Origin: Methanobacteriota archaeon
GTDB lineage: Archaea; Methanobacteriota; Methanobacteria; Methanobacteriales; Methanobacteriaceae
NCBI GenBank assembly: GCA_023434825.1
Contig: JAEYSH010000184.1
Location: 1-23,352, forward strand
DNA: 23,352 bases
Direction: 5' to 3'
The translations under genes were made by a program, and so were the position numbers. Shown piece by piece: positions 7,585-15,163 of the stretch (its first letter is position 1; each line of letters begins with the position of its first letter). Under the pieces are notes generated by a model. It was not told where the DNA came from and ran no database searches. It saw nothing but the letters and a program-made list of their open reading frames with translations.

Positions 7585-7740
7585 TTATATTTTAATTAGT
7601 CCCAGTGCTGAAAGAATGAATATTATTGTCCCTACAACAATTAGAATTGTTGATAAAATCTGGACGCCTACGAATAATAAATAAAGTTTCGCCCTTTTAT
7701 CCGGGTCTTTAAACATCTCTTCAAGGGGGTCTATGCTCAA
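7585..7740 (-). CDS. Small single-span membrane protein, 51 residues, TTG start
   Basis: This short gene encodes 51 residues: a charged N terminus (MSIDPLEEMFKDPDKRAKLY) and then one continuous hydrophobic segment of about 28 residues ending near the C terminus in GLIKI. It should be a single-span membrane protein with its acidic/basic head probably in the cytoplasm. The TTG start is chosen because GAGGT lies exactly seven bases upstream; the next possible start, ATG at codon 9, has no such site. It follows the UPF0216 gene by 70 bases on the same strand, likely one operon. I do not recognise the family and cannot assign a function. Confidence 0.65.
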   Translation of the reverse strand: MSIDPLEEMFKDPDKRAKLYLLFVGVQILSTILIVVGTIIFILSALGLIKI

Positions 7741-7747
7741 AATGATT

Positions 7748-7752
7748 ACCTC
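7748..7752 (-). promoter_or_regulatory. Ribosome binding site GAGGT that sets the TTG start
   Basis: On the minus strand GAGGT ends seven bases before the TTG at 7740. It is part of a 19-base sequence that is repeated exactly 46 bases further upstream, so the site occurs twice in this spacer. Confidence 0.6.
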
Positions 7753-7812
7753 AAAAATTTTTTATTTTGTTGTTCAGGAATGAAGTTCCTTCAACCTCAA
7801 AAATTTTTTATT
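7748..7812 (-). repeat. 19-bp direct repeat pair carrying a ribosome binding site
   Basis: The plus-strand sequence ACCTCAAAAATTTTTTATT occurs at 7748-7766 and again, without a mismatch, at 7794-7812. The period is 46 bases. The right-hand copy runs into the stop codon of the UPF0216 gene, and the left-hand copy holds the ribosome binding site of the small membrane-protein gene. Between them AGGAA and TTCCT can form a five-pair hairpin. Confidence 0.7.
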
Positions 7813-8215
7813 ATCTAACTAAAAAGATATACTGTGTTGCTGTTGGATACTCTTTTCTAAGTTCCTTTATATCCGGTTTATATATAAAAACTTCGTCCTC
7901 ACAGGAGTCTAAATTTAATATTTTGCATATGGTCTTTGTTTCTAGCCTTCCTGCAATCCTTGATCCTCCCTTGTTTGGATCAATTTCAATATAGATTGGA
8001 AGTTTTAAATTTTTATAATCTTTTTCATCAATAAGAGTTGCTAATTTTTTTATTTCAGCATTTCTAAAACGATGTCTTGTACCATCAGCACCCATTACAT
8101 GGGGTTTTTCTTCTTCAAGGAGTTCAGCTAATGTTTTCCGTCTCCTTGGAAGATGTCGATTCAAACTAAAAATTTGTTTTTTTACAATATTATCTGTACG
8201 ATCAGTTCCATTCAT
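7811..8215 (-). CDS. UPF0216 (DUF61) family protein
   Basis: A 134-residue archaeal protein with the family's core: LPRRRKTLAELLEEEKPHV, then DGTRHRFRNAEIKKLA, GGSRIAGRLETK, and PTATQYIF at the C terminus. UPF0216/DUF61 is conserved in archaea; its biochemical role is not established. The frame is open 17 codons further upstream to 8266, but the start at 8215 is preferred: conserved sequence begins about 20 residues after it, and a good TATA box (TTATATAT, 8240-8247) lies 28 bases before it, placing the transcription start at the ATG. A start at 8266 would lie upstream of that promoter. There is no Shine-Dalgarno sequence, as expected for a leaderless mRNA. The small membrane-protein gene follows in the same direction. 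Confidence 0.85.
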   Translation of the reverse strand: MNGTDRTDNIVKKQIFSLNRHLPRRRKTLAELLEEEKPHVMGADGTRHRFRNAEIKKLATLIDEKDYKNLKLPIYIEIDPNKGGSRIAGRLETKTICKILNLDSCEDEVFIYKPDIKELRKEYPTATQYIFLVR

Positions 8216-8239
8216 CTTGTAAAAATATAGTTTAATAAG

Positions 8240-8247
8240 ATATATAA
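8240..8247 (-). promoter_or_regulatory. TATA box for the UPF0216 gene
   Basis: TTATATAT on the minus strand is centred 28 bases from the ATG at 8215, giving a leaderless or nearly leaderless transcript. This placement also argues against the longer open frame that begins at 8266. Confidence 0.6.
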
Positions 8248-8340
8248 TCTTTATATCAGTTGTCATAAAATAGATTATAGAACTTTAAAATTAAATCTAA
8301 ATCGAATAAAATACTATTTTGGATAATAAATAAAAAATAT

Positions 8341-8368
8341 AAAATAAGTGGAAAAAAGAAGTTATTTT
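8341..8368 (-). terminator. Probable terminator of the ATP synthase operon
   Basis: AAAATAA at 8341-8347 and TTATTTT at 8362-8368 form a perfect 7-bp inverted repeat that overlaps the stop codon of the last gene. The minus strand carries a run of six T residues inside the loop and more T-rich sequence beyond. This fits archaeal T-run termination. Confidence 0.4.
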
Positions 8369-8748
8369 ATCATTTCTACTGGAAGAAGAATCAAAACTCC
8401 CAGTAAATCATCTTTTTGTATGCTGCCTTTTACACTTGCAAGAAAAGATGCATGATCAACTGTTTTTTCCAAACTGATTGGAAGATGTATTTCTTCACCA
8501 ACTGCTATTGTATGTCCATACCCGTTAGCTGCATATGCAGATAAAAAGGTAATGTGGTTAGAAGGTATCTTAATTGGTTTGATTTTAATTGGTTTAGCTT
8601 CATTGGCTTTAACTTCGACATCTTCGTCTGCAATTACAGCCCTTAACTTACCAATAATTGTACCAACCTTAAAATCACCTAATGCGTGTTCTTCAAGGTT
8701 TGCATGCTCTTTTTTAACTTCATCCAATCTTGGCATAATTCTAACCAT
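8362..8748 (-). CDS. DUF22-like protein at the end of the ATP synthase operon
   Basis: A 128-residue protein without membrane segments. The central and C-terminal part (IPSNHITFLSAYAANGYGHTIAVGEE, followed by ISLEKTVDHASFLASVKGSI and DDLLGVLILLPV) is beta-rich and resembles archaeal DUF22 proteins; I am moderately sure of that. Residues 52-61 contain the short repeat KPIKIKPIKI. Its ATG overlaps the end of ahaD by eight bases, and a ribosome binding site GGAGG at 8755-8759 lies inside ahaD, six bases before the start, so it is translationally linked to the ATP synthase genes. Methanosarcina operons have the small ahaG after ahaD; this protein is unrelated in length and composition. A role in assembly or regulation of the ATP synthase is a guess from position. 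Confidence 0.8.
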   Translation of the reverse strand: MVRIMPRLDEVKKEHANLEEHALGDFKVGTIIGKLRAVIADEDVEVKANEAKPIKIKPIKIPSNHITFLSAYAANGYGHTIAVGEEIHLPISLEKTVDHASFLASVKGSIQKDDLLGVLILLPVEMIK

Positions 8749-9388
8749 TGGAAGCCTCCATTGATTTTTTGATCATTTTCAACCTAACGAAGTTTTCTCT
8801 TTCCATCTCTTCAAGCCGCATTTCAATATATTTGACTGTATTTTCCATTCTTGGAATGATGATGTGTTCAAGAGCGTTAACCCTTCGTTTTGTTGATTCA
8901 ATTTCTGCTGCAAGAAGTACTATAGTCTTTTCAATTTCTGCAAGTTCAATAATTAATTTTATTGACTCTTCGAAATTTCTTGCAGCTTCATCGAGCTTTG
9001 CAGAAGTGTCTAAAAATCCATAACCTCTCTCTACGAGGGTATTGGTTGAAGTTTCAGCCTCAATTAGAGGGACAGAAACACCCATTACACTTCTTGAATC
9101 AATATCAACCTTAACAGATTCCTTTACAGACATGGCAGCTTTTTTAACTGCAAGATCGCCCATTACAATTTGGGCTGCAGTTAAATCTTCAAATGCCTCT
9201 GCTAACTTGTTTTCAACATTTTCTCTGGAACCTTTTACACGTTCGAGTATGTTGAAAAACTCCATTATGAGAGCATTTCTTTTCTCTTTAAGGAGTCCGT
9301 GTCCCTTAACTGCAAGTTTTTCACGGTCCTTAAGTTTCAAGAGTTCCATCCGTGTTGGATTTACTCCTTCAATCATTTCCTGTGCCAT
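8741..9388 (-). CDS. ahaD: A-type ATP synthase subunit D
   Basis: This 215-residue subunit forms the central rotor shaft: a long antiparallel coiled coil inserted in the A3B3 head that couples rotation of the proteolipid ring to catalysis. The sequence has the family's conserved N-terminal segment (GVNPTRMELLKLKDR, LLKEKRNALI) and a matching C-terminal helix (STKRRVNALEHIIIPRMENTVKYI), with a less conserved head between. Length is normal for archaeal D. The start is preceded by GGTGG seven bases upstream, 30 bases after the end of ahaB. Its end contains the ribosome binding site for the next gene, which overlaps it by eight bases. Confidence 0.96.
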   Translation of the reverse strand: MAQEMIEGVNPTRMELLKLKDREKLAVKGHGLLKEKRNALIMEFFNILERVKGSRENVENKLAEAFEDLTAAQIVMGDLAVKKAAMSVKESVKVDIDSRSVMGVSVPLIEAETSTNTLVERGYGFLDTSAKLDEAARNFEESIKLIIELAEIEKTIVLLAAEIESTKRRVNALEHIIIPRMENTVKYIEMRLEEMERENFVRLKMIKKSMEASNG

Positions 9389-9418
9389 TTTTATTCCACC
9401 TAAAAATAATAAAGGAGG

Positions 9419-10810
9419 TTATTTGTATGCAGGGTGATATTTAGGAATATGCTCTGCTTTAACCCTCTTAAGTTCAGCTTCAGGAAGTAGGCTTAGTAAT
9501 TCCCATCCAAGATCAAGAGTTTCCTGTATGGACCTGTCTTCATCCTTTGTTTCTGTAACGAATTTGTTTTCAAATTCATCTGCAAAGGTGAGGTATTTTC
9601 GGTCACGTTCTGTAAGAGCTTCTTCCCCTACAACCGCCATTAAGTCTCTTAAATCTCTTCCTTCTGAATAAGCTGAGTAAATCTGGTCAGATACACCACT
9701 GTGGTCTTCTCTGGTCCTTTCTTCACCAATTCCACCACTCATCAATCTTGAAAGGGATGGAAGTACATCTACTGGAGGGTAAATACCTTTCCTGAAGATA
9801 TCTCTGCTTAATACAATCTGTCCTTCTGTAATATATCCTGTTAAATCAGGAATTGGGTGAGTAATATCGTCTTGAGGCATAACCAGAATTGGCATCTGGG
9901 TAATGGAACCTTCTTTACCGTCTACACGGCCTGCTCTCTCATAGAGAGCTGCAAGGTCAGTGTACATGTAACCAGGGTATCCACGTCTTCCAGGAACCTC
10001 TTCACGCGCTGCTGAAATTTCCCTTAATGCTTCACAGTAGTTGGTCATATCAGTAAGGATAACTAACACGTGCATTCCTAACTCAAATGCAAAGTATTCT
10101 GCAGTTGTTAATGCCATCCTTGGTGTAATAATCCTTTCAATTGCAGGGTCGTCTGCAAGGTTCATGAAAACTGTAACTCTTTCTAGAGCGCCTGTTCTTT
10201 CGAAATCTCTCATAAAGAAGTTTGCTTCTTCGTGAGTAATTCCCATAGCAGCAAATATAACTGCAAACTCTGTTTCTTCCCCTACTACCTTAGCGTGTCT
10301 TGCAATTTGAGCTGCAAGATCGTTGTGAGGTAAACCAGATCCTGAAAAGATAGGAAGCTTTTGGCCACGTACAAGAGTATTCATCCCGTCAATGGTTGAA
10401 ATACCAGTCTGAATGAATTCTGCTGGGAATTCTCTTGCTGCTGGGTTCATTGGAGCCCCGTTAATATCTAATTCTTTTTCTGGAATAATTTCAGGTCCGC
10501 CGTCTATAGGTTTTCCTGTACCTCCGAATACTCTTCCGAGCATGTCAGGTGAAACACCGAGATGTGCTGTTTCACCGGTAAATCTGATTTTTGTTGTGGA
10601 TGTGTTAAGATCGCTTGTACCTTCAAACACCTGTACAACCGCAAGTCCTTCACTTACTTCAAGAACCTGTCCTCTTCTGGCTTCTCCACCAGGTGTTACT
10701 ATATCTACAATTTCCCCGTAAGAAACACCTTCAACACCTTCTACAATCATGAGAGGACCGGATACTTCAGCAACGGTTGTGTATTCCCGTGTTTTGATAT
10801 TTAAATCCAT
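9419..10810 (-). CDS. ahaB: A-type ATP synthase subunit B (non-catalytic)
   Basis: A 463-residue subunit of the A3B3 hexamer. It binds nucleotide without hydrolysing it and helps form the catalytic interfaces with subunit A. It has the beta-barrel N-terminal domain, a degenerate P-loop GSGLPHND at 157-164 in place of Walker A, and the conserved IPDLTGYITEGQIVLSR and LPSLSRLMSGGIGE segments. Length and motif content are normal. The start is two bases after the ahaA stop; its ribosome binding site GAGGT is formed by the last codons of ahaA (Ser-Glu-Val-stop), so expression of the two is coupled, matching their 3:3 ratio. Confidence 0.98.
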   Translation of the reverse strand: MDLNIKTREYTTVAEVSGPLMIVEGVEGVSYGEIVDIVTPGGEARRGQVLEVSEGLAVVQVFEGTSDLNTSTTKIRFTGETAHLGVSPDMLGRVFGGTGKPIDGGPEIIPEKELDINGAPMNPAAREFPAEFIQTGISTIDGMNTLVRGQKLPIFSGSGLPHNDLAAQIARHAKVVGEETEFAVIFAAMGITHEEANFFMRDFERTGALERVTVFMNLADDPAIERIITPRMALTTAEYFAFELGMHVLVILTDMTNYCEALREISAAREEVPGRRGYPGYMYTDLAALYERAGRVDGKEGSITQMPILVMPQDDITHPIPDLTGYITEGQIVLSRDIFRKGIYPPVDVLPSLSRLMSGGIGEERTREDHSGVSDQIYSAYSEGRDLRDLMAVVGEEALTERDRKYLTFADEFENKFVTETKDEDRSIQETLDLGWELLSLLPEAELKRVKAEHIPKYHPAYK

Positions 10811-10812
10811 TT

Positions 10813-12560
<1,748 letters not shown>

Positions 12561-12564
<4 letters not shown>

Positions 12565-12875
12565 TTTACCATCTCAACCCCAATTACTCTTTTAATAAGT
12601 TCCCTCATTGGATCAGTAGCCCTCTCAGAAGGCCCTGTTTTATCGGGTATTTCAATTATCATGGGTAATGCGCTTGAATTTGAAAGTTTATCAATTGTTT
12701 CTCTTATATTGTCACCAATTTTTTCCGTGGTTATTATAATGGAAACATCTTTTTTGAAAACTTCTTTAAGGGTATCTTCTGCCTCTTTCATGTCTTTAAC
12801 AGGATATCCCTCTTTTACGCCTCCAAGTCTAAAGCCAGTAACTGTATCTGCATCTGCAATCACTGCTATGCTCAT
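12561..12875 (-). CDS. ahaF: A-type ATP synthase subunit F
   Basis: This 104-residue CheY-like alpha/beta subunit sits on the central stalk with D and can regulate ATP hydrolysis. The N terminus MSIAVIADADTVTGFRLGGV is the family signature, and the C terminus is the flexible helix. It overlaps ahaC by four bases (ATGA) at its start and ahaA by four bases at its end. A GGAGAT ribosome binding site lies inside the end of ahaC. Confidence 0.96.
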
Positions 12876-14029
12876 ATTAACATCTCCTTAATCTGTGAAT
12901 TAGGGAATCCTGCTTCTCGTTTAGCTCTTGTTATGACTTTTAGGTTGCGTATCTCTTTATCCTTTCTATTTAGGTAACCTATGATAGGTCCTACACCAAA
13001 TGGAATTTTCATTGCTAAAGCTTTTGCTGTTTTTCTAATGTGCTGATCTAAAGCTGCCTCTAGTGTTGATACAGAGCCAGTTTTTGAATAATCTGAAAGT
13101 GAATCTGCAAGAATTTGTGCATATTCTGTACCTTCAAGACTGCTCACAACTCCAGCTACGTCATCAGCTTCCATTAAATCTTTTAGTTTCCATTCTCTTA
13201 TCTGGTAACCCTTTGGAAGGATGTATTCATTTATTTCGTCATATTTCAATCCTTCAACTTTAGATCTTAAGATTATACTTAAGTTAGTTGCATCAATTTG
13301 TGCCCCGATGTAAGAATATAGTGTTTTTGTACTTTCTTCTTCAGGATTTGATGCAGATTTCATCAGGTTTTCCATGTAATACTTGTCGAGAGCGGCTTCT
13401 AAAGGTAAGATCATTCCAGTATTCTGGTATGCTGCAAAAGCATCATCAAGAACACGTGCATATGGTGTTCCACCAAGACCATTGATTATGTCACTAACAT
13501 TTTTAGTATCTAAAAGTTTGTCCATTGATTCATTTAATTCACCAAATGGAACTAATAGATCTAATGTTTCTTCTCGTGATAATCCTGCTTCTTTGGCAAT
13601 AATCAAACTTTTAATGTTTGTTACATCCCATTTTTGGAGTAAAACTTTGAATATAGGTTTTATACCTCCTGGCGCAATTTTTGCAAGTGTTTCATAGGTT
13701 TCTGCAAGTTGTGCATCAAGAGCTTTCTCCAGTGGATATTGATCTACAAATTTTGCGTATTCGGGAAGTCCTCTAAGGTAGTTTTTTACTTCTTCAAGGT
13801 CATCTGCTTCAATTATTTCAGATAATTGTTTTTCATTAAGCAGTCTTCCCATTCTAGCCCTTACCCTTGCATTAGGGTAAGCATAAGGAAAATAATCTAA
13901 TACTGGTCTTATAGTTACTATTACTGCTATAACTCCAATAATAGCTCCTACCACAAATAAGAGACCTAAAAAGGATTCAATAGAGGAAAAACCCATTGCA
14001 GTTACTATTGAAATAATTTCATCTGCCAT
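12872..14029 (-). CDS. ahaC: A-type ATP synthase subunit C (AC39-like)
   Basis: A 385-residue member of the V-ATPase subunit d/AC39 family, the funnel-shaped adaptor between the central stalk and the membrane proteolipid ring. It is mostly helical with the internally repeated helical-bundle pattern of the family (recurring LEAALD elements and paired TEYAQILADSLSDY-like and PYARVLDDAFAAY-like segments). The N-terminal 40 residues contain one clear hydrophobic segment (FLGLLFVVGAIIGVIAVIVT) not needed in the core fold, which suggests an N-terminal membrane anchor. The ribosome binding site is GGAGG seven bases before the ATG. Confidence 0.95.
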   Translation of the reverse strand: MADEIISIVTAMGFSSIESFLGLLFVVGAIIGVIAVIVTIRPVLDYFPYAYPNARVRARMGRLLNEKQLSEIIEADDLEEVKNYLRGLPEYAKFVDQYPLEKALDAQLAETYETLAKIAPGGIKPIFKVLLQKWDVTNIKSLIIAKEAGLSREETLDLLVPFGELNESMDKLLDTKNVSDIINGLGGTPYARVLDDAFAAYQNTGMILPLEAALDKYYMENLMKSASNPEEESTKTLYSYIGAQIDATNLSIILRSKVEGLKYDEINEYILPKGYQIREWKLKDLMEADDVAGVVSSLEGTEYAQILADSLSDYSKTGSVSTLEAALDQHIRKTAKALAMKIPFGVGPIIGYLNRKDKEIRNLKVITRAKREAGFPNSQIKEMLI

Positions 14030-14040
14030 GATATTTCCTC

Positions 14041-14664
14041 CTAACTAAATAATACCTTTGCAACCTCTGATCTTAGAACTTTTTTAAATCTCTGCATTCT
14101 TGCTTCGATTGTGTTGTTAACTTCAATGTTTCCATTTTTAGTTTTTACAACAGCTCCACCAATGGTATTAATGTTATCCCCAATCTCTAAGGTTGTTTTG
14201 TTTCCAGTTTTATTTTCGACTTCTTTTTCAATTGATGGAATTGCGCTTTTTATTTTTTGAACATCTTCTTCCTTTAAAGATAATATTAAGTCTCCTCCAC
14301 CAATCTCAATAGATGCTTCTGTCACGATTTTTTGAAGGGAATCTTTATATTCCTGGGAAGAACCAGATGCAATTTTCTGCAATTCTTCTTCAGCATTTTT
14401 AAATGCACTTTCAATAACTTCTTCTCTTGCTTCAAGCTCTGCTCTTCTGGAGTTCATTTTAGCTTCAGAAATGAGCTGCTGATACTTCATTGCGGACTGT
14501 TTTTTAGCATTTTCCAGAATTCTTTCTTTTTCAAGAACCGCTTCTTTTTCGCCTTCTTCTGCGATAAGTGCGGCTTCTGCTTCAGCTTCCTGGATTATGA
14601 TGTCAGCCTTGCTTTGAGCTTCAGATAATATGCTTGAGACAATTTTTTCTGCCCCGGAGCTCAT
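14041..14664 (-). CDS. ahaE: A-type ATP synthase subunit E (peripheral stalk)
   Basis: A 207-residue peripheral-stalk subunit that with H holds the A3B3 head against rotation. Residues 1-100 form a long Ala/Glu/Lys-rich coiled coil (for example EAEAEAALIAEEGEKEAV), and the C-terminal domain has the conserved GGAVVKTKNGNIEVNNTIEARM, the head-binding part. Length is normal. A GGAGG ribosome binding site lies about nine bases before the start, 14 bases after the end of ahaK. Confidence 0.95.
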   Translation of the reverse strand: MSSGAEKIVSSILSEAQSKADIIIQEAEAEAALIAEEGEKEAVLEKERILENAKKQSAMKYQQLISEAKMNSRRAELEAREEVIESAFKNAEEELQKIASGSSQEYKDSLQKIVTEASIEIGGGDLILSLKEEDVQKIKSAIPSIEKEVENKTGNKTTLEIGDNINTIGGAVVKTKNGNIEVNNTIEARMQRFKKVLRSEVAKVLFS

Positions 14665-14677
14665 CTAATTTGTCCTC

Positions 14678-15163
14678 CTATCCTAAGATTCCACCGAATA
14701 CCATGAGCAATATAGCAATCAGGAAACCGTAAATCGCCTGAGTTTCTGATAGAGCGGAGAATATAATACCTCTTGCAAACATGTCTTCATCTTCAACAAC
14801 TGCACCTACTGATGATGCCGCGGTAATACCTTGACCCATACCGGAACCAAGACCTGCAAAACCGATTGCAGCACCTGCACCAATTGCGACTATTCCTGAT
14901 GCAACTGGGAGAGCTTTTGCTCCACCGAGAAGACCTGAAAATACGAGTAATAATATAGCAATCAGGAAACCGTAAATCGCCTGAGTTTCTGGTAAAGCGG
15001 AGAATATAATACCTCTTGCAAACATGTCACTATCTTCTGCTACAGCACCTACACTCCCTGCTGCTGCTATACCTTGTCCTAAACCTGATCCTAATCCAGC
15101 AAAACCTACGGCAACACCTGCGCCGATTGCTGCTAAAGCTGTACCTAAAGCTACTTCTACCAT
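14678..15163 (-). CDS. ahaK: A-type ATP synthase proteolipid subunit K (two-hairpin c subunit)
   Basis: A 161-residue membrane rotor subunit made of two homologous helical hairpins (about 1-80 and 82-161), four membrane spans. Each hairpin keeps an ion-binding glutamate (E59 in LPETQAIYG, E140 in LSETQAIYG), so there is one site per hairpin, as in Methanothermobacter-type duplicated proteolipids. Q30/Q111 in the first helix of each hairpin and Thr and Tyr at +1 and +5 from Glu match the residue pattern of Na+-binding c subunits, suggesting Na+ coupling, though this is an inference. The ATG follows directly on the ahaI stop, and GGAGGT is encoded by the last ahaI codons. The second half of each hairpin is almost identical at DNA level (75 of 77 bases), whereas the first halves are diverged. 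Confidence 0.97.
   Translation of the reverse strand: MVEVALGTALAAIGAGVAVGFAGLGSGLGQGIAAAGSVGAVAEDSDMFARGIIFSALPETQAIYGFLIAILLLVFSGLLGGAKALPVASGIVAIGAGAAIGFAGLGSGMGQGITAASSVGAVVEDEDMFARGIIFSALSETQAIYGFLIAILLMVFGGILG
14709..15028 (-). repeat. Near-identical 77-bp tracts in the two halves of ahaK
   Basis: Bases 14709-14785 and 14952-15028 match at 75 of 77 positions. They encode residues 127-152 and 46-71, the loop and ion-binding helix of each hairpin; one of the two differences is silent, the other changes Pro to Ser before the Glu. Outside these tracts the hairpins differ at many silent sites, so the edge of identity is sharp. Confidence 0.9.

Noticed and set aside
8216..8266. Longer N terminus for the UPF0216 protein
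   Set aside because: The extra 17 residues are AT-driven (IIYLIKLYFY), and the TATA box at 8240-8247 lies within them, so they would not be transcribed from that promoter.
8575..8605. Short direct repeat (ATTGGTTT-type) in the DUF22-like gene
   Set aside because: It encodes the KPIKIKPIKI peptide repeat and keeps frame; most likely a simple coding repeat with no separate function.
9042..9437. Long plus-strand frames opposite the ATP synthase genes (for example here, 10413-10721, 12490-12891, 13383-13697)
   Set aside because: They mirror well-identified aha genes, have low-complexity Ser/Leu-rich products and lack ribosome binding sites; they are shadow frames.
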